Source: VRUE01 sp963716735
GTDB taxonomy: Bacteria; Actinomycetota; Thermoleophilia; Solirubrobacterales; 70-9
DNA length: 64,000 nucleotides
Assembly: GCA_963716735.1 (NCBI GenBank)
Contig: OY970321.1
Location: 1,984,001-2,048,000, forward strand
Direction: 5' to 3'
Program-made: the position numbers and the translations under genes
In this document: piece after piece, positions 35,854 to 43,545 of the stretch
How the letters are laid out: each line of letters starts with the position of its first letter
Position numbering within the stretch: position 1 is the stretch's first letter
The notes under the pieces: model-generated
What the model was told of the DNA's origin: nothing
Database searches by the model: none
The model's input: the letters and a program-made list of their open reading frames with translations, nothing else

Positions 35854-36369
35854 TCAGTGAGCGTGCAGCCGATCGCTGCGCAACCCGGGCGTGCGGACCA
35901 GCTCGACCGGGCGCAGGGCGGAGTTGGGCACTACGTAGAACTTGACGCCGTCGCGGTGCTCGATGCCGAGCACGGCCGCCTCGCGGGTGCGCATCATCAG
36001 GGCGACGAGGAGGGCGTAGCCGGCGCCGATCGCCGCCACGCCGGGAAAGAGGACGCCGAGGACGCCGGTGGCGATCGCCGTCACGCCGATCGGCCAGAGA
36101 CGGCCGGCAACGATGCGGCCGGGCGAGTCTTCGGGGAGCGAGGTGGCGGTTCGCGCCCTCGCGAGGGCGTCGTGGACGCCGTCGGCGGCGCGCTCCGGCC
36201 GGCCCAGGTACATGCCGAGGACGAGTGCGATCAGCCACCAGGCGGCGGCGACGAGGACGGTGGTCGTGTCGTCGTCGCGTCCCGCGGCCAGCGCCGTGAT
36301 CGCGCCCAGCGCGGTCGCCTCGGCGCCGGTGAGGAAGACGGTGACTCGCAGCAGGTCCGTGTAGGGCAT
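35854..36369 (-). CDS. Hypothetical integral membrane protein
   Basis: A 171-aa protein with about four hydrophobic segments (around residues 8-28, 37-53, 93-110, 113-126) and a hydrophilic C-terminal domain (REAAVLGIEHRDGVKFYVVPNSALRPVELVRTPG). No family is recognised. It starts 9 nt after the stop of otsB on the same strand, so the two are likely co-transcribed, and it ends at the shared terminator. Confidence 0.65.
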   Translation of the reverse strand: MPYTDLLRVTVFLTGAEATALGAITALAAGRDDDTTTVLVAAAWWLIALVLGMYLGRPERAADGVHDALARARTATSLPEDSPGRIVAGRLWPIGVTAIATGVLGVLFPGVAAIGAGYALLVALMMRTREAAVLGIEHRDGVKFYVVPNSALRPVELVRTPGLRSDRLHAH

Positions 36370-36378
36370 CGTGGGCTC

Positions 36379-37239
36379 CTACTCTGCCAGCGCTTCGAGC
36401 AGCGCCAGCCAGCCAGCCGTGCCATCGACCGTCAAATCGGCCTCGTCGGCGATCTCTCGCGGCCCCTCGGCGGAGACGACCCCGACGCAGACGGCGACCT
36501 CCAGCTCATCGCTCACCGACATCTCGCGCAACCTCCGGAAGGCGTCGAGGTCGGTGCGGTCGTCGCCGGCATAGGCAGCGCGGTCGAGCTTTGGGTCGGA
36601 TAGCGACCCAAAGCTCGACCGCGCGACGGGTGGGTTGGCCAACAGCGCGGCAACCGCCGCGTCCTTGCCGCCCCCACCCGGCGGGCGCAGCTCCAGGACC
36701 TTGCGCCCCCAGCGCAGCTCGAGGCCGGCCCGCCCTGCCTTCGCGGCGACCTCGTGCGCCTGAGCCTCGGCAGTCCGATCGTCCTCGGCGCCGCGCCAGT
36801 GCAGCGCCTGGATCGGTCCCTTGTCCTCCAGGCGCAGGCCGGCCTGGCTCAGCGTGTCGTGGCCCAGCCCGGCGATGAAGTCGGCCGCGTCCCGCTCGCG
36901 CCCCTGCAGTGAGGGATCGAAGCGGGGCGCATCCTCCCCGGGCAGCAGCAGCTCGAGGCCGTGGTTCCCGGCGTAGGCGATGCCGTCGACCCCGACCAGC
37001 CGCCGCGCCTCCTCGGCCCGCCGGCCCGAGACGCAGGCGACCAGGCCGTAGCGCTCGTTCAGTCGCGCCAGCAGCTCGGAAGCCCTCGGGGGTACCGCCG
37101 CCTGCTCCGGGCGGGCGGCGATCGGTGCCAGGGTCCCGTCGACGTCGGTGAGGATCGCCGCGCGGGCAGGCTCATCGCGGAGCCGCGTCAGCGGCCCGAG
37201 ATCCGCTCCGCGCTCCCCTCTGCCGGATTCGGGAGACAC
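36379..37239 (-). CDS. otsB: Trehalose-6-phosphate phosphatase
   Basis: A 286-aa HAD-superfamily phosphatase releasing trehalose from trehalose-6-phosphate. Motif I is ILTDVDGTLAPI, followed by VSGRRAEEARRLVG, AGNHGLEL and the later AGDDRTDLDAF with acidic HAD motif IV. The GTG at 37239 is chosen because earlier codons would run into the divergent transporter gene. A perfect 21-bp palindrome (36578-36624) lies in frame just before motif IV. No otsA is in the window. Confidence 0.9.
   Translation of the reverse strand: MSPESGRGERGADLGPLTRLRDEPARAAILTDVDGTLAPIAARPEQAAVPPRASELLARLNERYGLVACVSGRRAEEARRLVGVDGIAYAGNHGLELLLPGEDAPRFDPSLQGRERDAADFIAGLGHDTLSQAGLRLEDKGPIQALHWRGAEDDRTAEAQAHEVAAKAGRAGLELRWGRKVLELRPPGGGGKDAAVAALLANPPVARSSFGSLSDPKLDRAAYAGDDRTDLDAFRRLREMSVSDELEVAVCVGVVSAEGPREIADEADLTVDGTAGWLALLEALAE
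36578..36624. repeat. Perfect palindrome inside the otsB coding sequence
   Basis: The arms 36578-36598 and 36604-36624 are perfect 21-bp complements with a 5-nt loop. They encode about 15 residues (around RSSFGSLSDPKLDRA) immediately upstream of the conserved AGDD motif, where OtsB proteins have a variable loop. The reading frame is intact. It may be a palindromic element inserted in a gene, comparable in principle to Rickettsia palindromic elements. Confidence 0.8.
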
Positions 37240-37256
37240 CGCACTAGTATCGCGCG

Positions 37257-37622
37257 ATGCCCACCGAGCGGACGCTGAAGCTTGCCGCAATCGGCACCCT
37301 GGCCGGCATCTTCAGCGGCATCTTCGGCGTCGGCGGCGGCAGCGTGATTGTGCCCTTGCTGATCTTCTGGTTCGGCTACGGGGAGCGGCTGGCGACTGGA
37401 ACCAGCCTCGGGGCGATCGTCCTGATCGGCCTGCTCGGCGCCATCGCTCAGGGCGGCTTCTACGGCAACGTCCACGTCGGTACCGGGCTGCTGCTCTCGA
37501 TCCCCGCCGTCCTCGGCGTCGTCATGGGTACCGCGATCCAGCAGCGCATCCCCCAGCGTGCCGTCTCCCTGCTCTTCGCCCTGCTGCTCGTCGGCGTCGC
37601 GATCGAGCTGATAATTCGATGA
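37257..37622 (+). CDS. Half-size TSUP (TauE/SafE) transporter subunit 1
   Basis: A 121-aa membrane protein with about four helices and the TSUP signature near the N-terminus (GIFSGIFGVGGGSVIVPLLI). Full TSUP permeases have two such halves in one chain of about 250 aa. Here the second half is a separate gene overlapping by 4 nt (ATGA). Likely substrate: a sulfur-containing or organic anion. The ATG is 18 nt from the divergent otsB start. Confidence 0.85.
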   Translation: MPTERTLKLAAIGTLAGIFSGIFGVGGGSVIVPLLIFWFGYGERLATGTSLGAIVLIGLLGAIAQGGFYGNVHVGTGLLLSIPAVLGVVMGTAIQQRIPQRAVSLLFALLLVGVAIELIIR

Positions 37623-38026
37623 GCTCGGACGTGATCTTCGCCGTGCTGATCGCCGTGGCCGGCGGCCTGGCCGGTGGCCTGATGGGGGTCGGCGGCGGCG
37701 TCCTCTTCGTCCCGGCGCTGACCATCTTCATCGGCCTCTCTCAGGTCGAGGGCGAGTCGACCTCGCTGCTGATGATCGTCATCGTCGCCCTGATCGGCGC
37801 GGCGCGCCAGAACGCCTACGGCAACCTCAACCTGCGTGACGCGCTGGTGATCGGCGTCCTCTCCCCGCTCGGCGTCCTGATCGGGGTCGTCGTCGCCAAC
37901 GAGGTCCCGCAGCGCGCGCTCGAACTCAGCTTCGCCGCGCTGGTCCTCTTCGTCGCCTACGGCCTCGTCCGCCGTGCCTCGCGGCCGCAGACCGGCGCGG
38001 CGCGGCGTCCTCGGTCGACCAAATAG
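37619..38026 (+). CDS. Half-size TSUP (TauE/SafE) transporter subunit 2
   Basis: A 135-aa membrane protein with the same half-motif (GGLAGGLMGVGGGVLFVPALTI) and about four helices, ending in a basic tail. It starts inside the stop codon of subunit 1, so both are made together. A heterodimer would rebuild a standard TSUP permease. Confidence 0.85.
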   Translation: MSSDVIFAVLIAVAGGLAGGLMGVGGGVLFVPALTIFIGLSQVEGESTSLLMIVIVALIGAARQNAYGNLNLRDALVIGVLSPLGVLIGVVVANEVPQRALELSFAALVLFVAYGLVRRASRPQTGAARRPRSTK

Positions 38027-38081
38027 CGCTGCTATTCGGTCTCCCTGCGTCCTTGCGGCGCTTGGCCTGCGGCCGCGAGGC

Positions 38082-38975
38082 ATGCTCTACGCTCAAAGTG
38101 TGGATTCACTCACCTGGCATGGCGATGCTCCCCAGCTTCGCTCTCCCGTGCTCGTCTGCGCCTTCCGCGGCTGGAACGATGCCGCCGGCGCCGCCTCGGC
38201 CGCCCTCGCCGCCGTGGCCGACTCCTTCGACGCCGATCCGATCGCCGAGATCGACCCCGAGGACTACTTCGACTTCCAGGCGACGCGCCCGACGATCGTG
38301 CTCTCCGAAGGGCAGACGCGCAGCATCGAATGGCCGCAGAACGACCTGATCGCGATCCGCATCCCCGGTGCCGACCGCGACCTCGTGCTCTTCGACGGCA
38401 CCGAGCCCAACCTGCGCTGGCGCACCTTCTCGGAGACGGTCGCGACCGCTGCCGACACGCTCGGGGTCGAGATGGTCGTCACCCTTGGGGCGCTGGTGGC
38501 CGAGGTCTCCCACACGCTGCCGGTGCCGATCACCGGGCTCGCCTCGGACGAGCAGCTGGTCGAGGAGCTCGATCTGCAGCGCTCCAGCTACGAGGGCCCG
38601 ACCGGGATCGTCGGCGTCGTCCACGACTGCTGCCGCCAGCTCGGGATCACCTCCGCATCGCTCTGGGCGGCGGTGCCGCACTACGTCGCCGCGGTCCCCA
38701 ATCCGAAGGCGGCGCTGGCCCTGCTGCGCCGGCTCGAGGGGCTGACCGGGATCGCCGTCGACGCGACCGAGCTGGAGGAGGAAACGGCGAGCTACGAGGA
38801 GCAGATCGGCCGCGCCGTCGCCGCCAACCCGGAAATCGCCGAACTGGTCGAGCGGATCGAGGCCGAGCAGGCCGAGCAGCTCGGCGGCGAGGACGGCGAG
38901 GACCTACCCTCCGCCGACACGATCGCCCGCGAGTTCCAGCAGTTCCTCCAGCAGCGCCGCGGCGAGTCGAACTAG
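38082..38975 (+). CDS. PAC2-family protein
   Basis: A 297-aa cytoplasmic protein of the PAC2 (proteasome assembly chaperone 2-like) family: VLVCAFRGWNDAAGAASAAL near the N-terminus, then DPEDYFDFQATRP, MVVTLGALVAEVSHTLPVPITG, and AAVPHYVAAVPNPKAALALLRRLE. In actinobacteria these occur alongside the 20S proteasome, but no proteasome genes are in the window. The start may be ATG 38082 or GTG 38100. Followed by the convergent helicase gene with almost no gap. Confidence 0.88.
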   Translation: MLYAQSVDSLTWHGDAPQLRSPVLVCAFRGWNDAAGAASAALAAVADSFDADPIAEIDPEDYFDFQATRPTIVLSEGQTRSIEWPQNDLIAIRIPGADRDLVLFDGTEPNLRWRTFSETVATAADTLGVEMVVTLGALVAEVSHTLPVPITGLASDEQLVEELDLQRSSYEGPTGIVGVVHDCCRQLGITSASLWAAVPHYVAAVPNPKAALALLRRLEGLTGIAVDATELEEETASYEEQIGRAVAANPEIAELVERIEAEQAEQLGGEDGEDLPSADTIAREFQQFLQQRRGESN

Positions 38976-38976
38976 C

Positions 38977-41841
38977 TCAGCTCTCGGCCGCCGGGCAGAT
39001 CAGCTTGTAGTCGCACCAGCTGCACACGGTCGGCGACGGGCGCGGCTCGAAGTCCTGGCCGAGGACGCCCTCGCCGACCTGGAAGACGGTGCGCTCGACC
39101 CGTTCGGCGTCGTCGGGCATGACCGGCGCGGCGACCTTGTCGGCGTCGAGCACGTAGTAGTAGCTGCCGGTGTTGGCCTCGAGGTCCCAGGCCTCCCGCG
39201 CGGCGAGCCGGTAGAGCGCGAGCTGCAGGTCGCTCTCCAGGTCGGCTTCGCTCTTGCGCTCGCCGGTCTTGTAATCGATCAGCTCGTGGCCGCCGTCCGG
39301 GAGGCGGTCGACCCGGTCGACCCGGCCGCGCACGTGGTGCTCGCCGATACGGAAGTCGAACTTGCGCTCGAGCCAGACGGGTTCGCCGTCGGACTCCCTC
39401 TCCCGCTCCCAGTAGAGGCGCATCGCCTCCCGCGCCCGGTCGCGGAACTGCAGCTCGTCGTCGCTGCTGCCGAAGCCGGTGCGGCGCCAGCCCGCCTCGA
39501 ACAGCCCCATCAGCCGCCGCAGCCCCTCCTCCTCGGCCTGGTCGTCCCCTTCCTTGTGGAAGCGCTCCAGGACGTTGTGGATGAGGATGCCGAACCGTTG
39601 GTTGATCGTCGGCTCCTGGGGAATGCCGAAGACGCGGGAGAACTTGTACTTCAACGGGCAGGTCAGGTAGAGGCCGAGGTCGGAGGCGGAGAGGCTGAGC
39701 GCACCGTCCCCGCGGCGCGGAAGGAACGCCTCCAGCGAGGGCTCGTGGCGAGCGGCGATCAGCTTGCGCCGGCCCTCCCGCTCCTGCTCGGAGCCGAGTA
39801 GATAGGAGTCGAGCGAGGAGGCGTCGAGCTCGGCCTGCTGCTCGGCGGTGGCGACCTGCCGCAGCAGCCCGTTGACCGCCTCGATCGCCTCCGCCGTCGC
39901 CTCGTCGCCGGGCCGCTGGGCGAGCGCCGCCAGCTTGAGCAGCTCGAGGTAGCGGGCGATCGCCCGGTTGACGTCGATCGCGGTGTCCAGCCGCGGCTCC
40001 GACAGCTCCCGCCCCGCTTTCCAGGAGGCCTCCAGCATCTCCTCGCGCAGGATGCGGTAGGTCGCGTGCAGGCCCTCGGCGGGGCCGAACAGCTCCTCGG
40101 CGTGAGCCTCCTCCTCGGCATCCGACTTGGCCAGGGCCGTGGCGTAGAACTCCGAAGGGCGGGTCTCCCCGTCGTCTCCGCGTTCGACCCGGGCGAGGAC
40201 GAGGCCGCCGCGGGCCGGCCGGCCGATCCGCTCCGCGCCGGCGCCACGCTCCAAGCCGAGCACGAAGACGTGCTCGAACTCCATCCCCTTGACCGCGTCG
40301 CGGGCGTGGCCCTGGACGGCGCCGGGAGCCGGCGGCTCGACGACCCCCGCCGGCTCGACGCCCGCATCGGCGACGGCGCTGAGGTGGCGGACGAAGTCGC
40401 GGGTCGACCCGTTCGGCTCGCGGCGTGCCCATGCCGAGGCCAGCTCAGCCAACCGCGAGAGGCCGAGCAGTCGCTCGGCGACCTCCGGCTGAGCGGCGAA
40501 GAGGCGCTGACGGCGCAGCCCCACCGCCTCGATCAGGCGGCGCACGAAGACGTCGGCCCGGCGCTCCTCCATCGCCGCCGAAGCGACCCCGTAGAGCTTC
40601 AGAAAGGACTGGATTCGCTCGCGTGCCTCGGGCGGGATCTGGGGACTCTCGAGAGCCGCCTCGCTGGCCGAGACCATGTCCAGCTTGCGGCGGCGGGCGA
40701 TCGTCGTGAGGCGTGCCAGGTCGGCCGAGGGCAGCTCAACCGGAGGCCGGGTCAGGGCTCGCGCCGCGGCGGCCGAGTCGCCGGGGTCGGCCAGCACCCG
40801 CAACCAGGCGATCGCGTCGCGCACCTCGGGTCGCTGGAAGAGAGCCGCCGGGCCGGAGAGGTGGAAGGGGACCCCACGCTCTTCCATCGCCGCGGCCACC
40901 GGACCGCCGCGGGCCATGTCGTCGACCAGCACGCAGATTTCGTTCGGCGCGGTCCCCCCAGCCAGCAAATGCTCGGTTTCCCGGGCTACCGCCTGTGCTT
41001 GGGCCCGCTCATTCACGCAGCTCCAGAAGCGGACCGGGGAGTCACGGAACTGGCAATCGAGGCCGACCACGTCTCCGCTCGGGTGGAGATCTCGGAACCA
41101 GTTGGAGTGCGGGCCCTCCTCCTCCAGGGCGTAGAGGTGGTTCGAGTGCTCCTCGGCGAGGGCGGCGAGGATTGCCCGCTGCGCCGTGGTCGTGTCCTCC
41201 AGCTCGTCGACCATCAGGTACTCGAAGCGGGAGGCGATCGTGGCGCGGATGTCGGAGCGCTCTTCCAGGAGCTTGTTCAGCGTCAGGTAGACGTCGCCCC
41301 GGTCGAGGCTGCCGGTGCTGGCGAGGATGCGGTCGTGGGCGGCGATCAGCTCCGCCAGCTCGGGGTCCGGAGGATCTGTACCGGCCTTGACTTCGTCGAT
41401 CTGGGCAAGCAGGCGGGCGAGCAGGCCGGCTGGGTTGCCGCGGATCTCGTGGCGCCGTAGGGGGAGATCGTCGAGACGGTCCAGCAGCAGAGCCAGGCGC
41501 TCGGCCGGCCCGAGGACGCCGAAGAAGGGGTCGAGATTCGCCGCGGTCGAGTGCTCGCGAAGGATGCGCTCGCAGAGCTGTTCCCAGGTGCCGATCCAAA
41601 GCTCTTCCAAGGGGCGATCGAGCAGGGTCTCGACCCGCTGGCGCAATCGCTGGGCGGTGGCGCGGGTAGAGGCCAGGACCACGACCCGCTCAGGCGCCGT
41701 CCCCTCGGCGACCAGGCTCTCGAGCCGGCGGGCCAGGACCTCGGTCTTGCCGGTCCCCGCCTCGCCGATCAGCAGGAGCGGACCCGTGCGGTGCTGGATC
41801 GCACGCTCCTGGGGCTCGGCGAGGGTTAGTGCCGCGTGCAT
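38977..41841 (-). CDS. UvrD/RecB-like helicase-nuclease with degenerate helicase motifs
   Basis: A 954-aa protein with UvrD-type fold: Walker A GEAGTGKT (residues 26-33), motif Ia VVLASTRATAQRL, and a motif II region VDELEDTT (residues 211-218) where UvrD enzymes have DExQD. A VKGMEFEHVFVLG segment matches motif V, but no TRAR-type motif VI follows. The C-terminus is a Cas4/RecB PD-(D/E)XK nuclease with RVDRVDRLPDGGHELIDYKTGE and four Fe-S cysteines (Cys728, 940, 943, 949). This recalls AddB/AdnA-type subunits, in which the helicase motor is partly lost. Likely role: double-strand-break end processing. Confidence 0.85.
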   Translation of the reverse strand: MHAALTLAEPQERAIQHRTGPLLLIGEAGTGKTEVLARRLESLVAEGTAPERVVVLASTRATAQRLRQRVETLLDRPLEELWIGTWEQLCERILREHSTAANLDPFFGVLGPAERLALLLDRLDDLPLRRHEIRGNPAGLLARLLAQIDEVKAGTDPPDPELAELIAAHDRILASTGSLDRGDVYLTLNKLLEERSDIRATIASRFEYLMVDELEDTTTAQRAILAALAEEHSNHLYALEEEGPHSNWFRDLHPSGDVVGLDCQFRDSPVRFWSCVNERAQAQAVARETEHLLAGGTAPNEICVLVDDMARGGPVAAAMEERGVPFHLSGPAALFQRPEVRDAIAWLRVLADPGDSAAAARALTRPPVELPSADLARLTTIARRRKLDMVSASEAALESPQIPPEARERIQSFLKLYGVASAAMEERRADVFVRRLIEAVGLRRQRLFAAQPEVAERLLGLSRLAELASAWARREPNGSTRDFVRHLSAVADAGVEPAGVVEPPAPGAVQGHARDAVKGMEFEHVFVLGLERGAGAERIGRPARGGLVLARVERGDDGETRPSEFYATALAKSDAEEEAHAEELFGPAEGLHATYRILREEMLEASWKAGRELSEPRLDTAIDVNRAIARYLELLKLAALAQRPGDEATAEAIEAVNGLLRQVATAEQQAELDASSLDSYLLGSEQEREGRRKLIAARHEPSLEAFLPRRGDGALSLSASDLGLYLTCPLKYKFSRVFGIPQEPTINQRFGILIHNVLERFHKEGDDQAEEEGLRRLMGLFEAGWRRTGFGSSDDELQFRDRAREAMRLYWERERESDGEPVWLERKFDFRIGEHHVRGRVDRVDRLPDGGHELIDYKTGERKSEADLESDLQLALYRLAAREAWDLEANTGSYYYVLDADKVAAPVMPDDAERVERTVFQVGEGVLGQDFEPRPSPTVCSWCDYKLICPAAES

Positions 41842-41892
41842 GGTCCAACGCTACCTGGACGGTCGATCCGGGCGCCGTCCATAGGATGGACA

Positions 41893-42057
41893 AGATGGTT
41901 AATTCCGCGACCCCGCACGCCTGGATGACACGCGTGGTGCTGCGCATCTCTGCGTCCTCGGGTTTGCCTTTGCAACCAGCAAAGGCTGCACCCTGCGTCC
42001 TTGATCTGCTTGACCACGCGCGCCCCCAGTCGCACGCGGCCACGAAATCAACCATCT
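41893..42057. repeat. 165-nt imperfect palindrome upstream of an IMPase-family gene
   Basis: Three nested stems share one centre near 41975. The outer stem is 41893-41907 with 42043-42057 (13 of 15 pairs). The middle stem is CGCGTGGT 41931-41938 with 42013-42020. The inner stem is GCCTTTGC 41966-41973 with 41979-41986, around a 5-nt loop. Much of the intervening sequence is also partly complementary. The element ends one base before the next ATG. It is either a mobile palindrome or a long leader hairpin. Confidence 0.7.
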
Positions 42058-42058
42058 A

Positions 42059-42883
42059 ATGGACGTCTTCTCCGCAGATTGGATGGAGATCTGCCGCCGC
42101 ATCGTCGGTGAGCAGCGAAAGCTGTTCGAGCAGACGCCTGGCCGGGAGGCCCGCACCGAGTACGAGGGGGTGGGCGAGGGCGGCGATCGCAGCCTCGTCA
42201 TCGACCGTCGCTGCGAGGACGTCGTCTTCGCCGAGCTCGAGCAGCTGGCCGCGGCGAGAGCATCGTTCGTCGCGATCTCCGAGGAGCGGGGCGAAGTCGT
42301 CTTCGGCGACGGCGGCCCGGCCCGGGTCGTGATCGACCCGATCGACGGCTCGCTCAACGCCCGCCGCACGCTGCCGTCGCACAGCCTCAGCATCGCCGTC
42401 GCCTCGGGCTCCTCGATGGCCGACGTCGAGTTCGGCTACGTCTACGACTTCGGCGCCGGCGAGGCTTTTGCGGCTACTCGGGGCGAGGGGGCGACCCTCG
42501 CCGATCACCCGATCGAGGTCGCCGCCGGCGGGGAGAAGCTGGAGCTGCTCGGGGTCGAGTCGGCGGAGCCGGGGCGCCTGCGGCCGGTGGCGGAGGCGCT
42601 CGAGGGCCAGGTCTACCGGTTGCGGGTGATCGGCTCGATCGCGATCACCGCCGCCTACGTCGCCGCCGGGCGGCTGGATGGGATGCTCAGCCTGCGACCG
42701 TGCCGTTCGGTCGACGCCGCCGCCGCGCAGCTGATCGTCCGTGAGGCCGGCGGCCTCGTGGACTTCGGCGAGCTGGCGCTGAGCGAGGCGGACCTCGGTC
42801 TCGACGCCCGTTACCCGATCGTCGCCGCGGCCGGGGAGCACGGTTTGGGGGTCATCCGTAACGCATCGGGGGAGCCGGTTTAG
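42059..42883 (+). CDS. Inositol monophosphatase-family phosphatase
   Basis: A 274-aa Li+-sensitive-type sugar phosphatase fold: Glu in AISEERGE, the metal motif VVIDPIDGSLNARR and the C-terminal PCRSVDAAAAQLIVREAGG. It could act on inositol-1-phosphate, fructose-1,6-bisphosphate or PAP. The ATG at 42059 directly follows a 165-nt palindrome. Its TAG overlaps the first of two SOS boxes that control the next gene. Confidence 0.85.
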   Translation: MDVFSADWMEICRRIVGEQRKLFEQTPGREARTEYEGVGEGGDRSLVIDRRCEDVVFAELEQLAAARASFVAISEERGEVVFGDGGPARVVIDPIDGSLNARRTLPSHSLSIAVASGSSMADVEFGYVYDFGAGEAFAATRGEGATLADHPIEVAAGGEKLELLGVESAEPGRLRPVAEALEGQVYRLRVIGSIAITAAYVAAGRLDGMLSLRPCRSVDAAAAQLIVREAGGLVDFGELALSEADLGLDARYPIVAAAGEHGLGVIRNASGEPV

Positions 42884-42918
42884 AACAGGTGTTCGGAAGA
42901 ACGTATGTTCGATACACT
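42882..42918 (+). promoter_or_regulatory. Two tandem LexA (SOS) boxes with promoter
   Basis: AGAACAGGTGTTCG (42882-42895) and AGAACGTATGTTCG (42898-42911) both fit the Gram-positive SOS pattern GAAC-N4-GTTC with R-N-R-Y in the spacer. Their centres are 16 nt apart, about one and a half helical turns, and TACACT at 42913-42918 could be the -10 box. The only gene downstream on this strand is the basic protein at 42962. Confidence 0.8.
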
Positions 42919-42961
42919 CGCGAACCCCCCGACCCAAACCACCCCGAAGGGATGATCTTCA

Positions 42962-43408
42962 TTGGCGACTAAAGCCACCAAAGCCAGTAAATCAAGCAGC
43001 AAAAGCTCCAAATCGAAATCGCAGGCCAAAGCCGTGCCCAGCCCGGCGCCCACCCGAGTCGAGCAGGCTCGCGCCGCGGCTCAGACCGCCGTCGACGTGC
43101 CGGTCGGTGCCGTGCTCGAGGTCAGCGACCGCGTCGCCGAGCTGGTCGAGCCGTTCAGCGGCCGCACGGCAGCACAGAAACAGCTCAAGTCCTACGGCAC
43201 CCAGCTGCGCCGTACGGTGAAGCGCAGCGAGCGCCGCGGTGCCGGCGTCCGTCGCAAAGCGACCACCGAAGCGAGGAAGACCCGCAACAAAGTCGAGCGC
43301 GAGGCCCGCAAGCGCCAGCGCCGGGTCGAGACGACCTTGAAGCGCAACCGCAGCGAGGCCGAGCAGCGCGTGCGCGAGGTCGCGGACCGGCTGCCCGTTC
43401 TGGGCTAA
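42962..43408 (+). CDS. Basic histone H1/HbhA-like DNA-binding protein, probably SOS-controlled
   Basis: A 148-aa strongly basic protein. A Lys/Ser-rich tail (residues 1-25) precedes a short hydrophobic helix (VPVGAVLEVSDRVAELVEP) and a long Arg/Lys-rich coiled helix to residue 140. This is the layout of H1-like or HbhA-like nucleoid proteins. The TTG at 42962 is used because an ATG 9 nt upstream is out of frame and stops at once; GAAGGG lies about 10 nt before it. It sits behind two LexA boxes, so a role in compacting or protecting damaged DNA is inferred. Confidence 0.7.
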   Translation: MATKATKASKSSSKSSKSKSQAKAVPSPAPTRVEQARAAAQTAVDVPVGAVLEVSDRVAELVEPFSGRTAAQKQLKSYGTQLRRTVKRSERRGAGVRRKATTEARKTRNKVEREARKRQRRVETTLKRNRSEAEQRVREVADRLPVLG

Positions 43409-43421
43409 GCGGTCCAGTAAT

Positions 43422-43530
43422 AGGCTGTCCCGGCAGGGGTTTCACTTAACTTTTTCGGTGGGTTGGGTGGCTAACGCCCCCAGCGCTCAACGAAAAAGTA
43501 CAAGACGTTTCACCCCTACCGGGACAGCCT
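43422..43530. repeat. Palindromic repeat element, copy 2
   Basis: The arms 43422-43440 and 43512-43530 pair at 18 of 19 positions. Compared with copy 1 in reverse complement, the segments TTTCACTTAACTTTTTCG and AAAGTACAAGACGTTTCACC are identical. The middle (about 35 nt) is unrelated, and the outermost 6-8 nt differ in sequence yet remain complementary within each copy. It lies between the ends of two convergent genes. Confidence 0.85.
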
Positions 43531-43545
43531 CTATGTGAAGCCCCG

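Noticed and set aside
35557..36603. A plus-strand frame across the small-RNA locus and the membrane protein gene
   Set aside because: It reads through the terminator and is antisense to a better frame; the start resembles a translated tRNA.
41690..42055. A minus-strand protein frame covering the 165-nt palindrome and the helicase N-terminus
   Set aside because: It overlaps the start of the helicase gene in another frame and the upstream part is explained by the palindrome.
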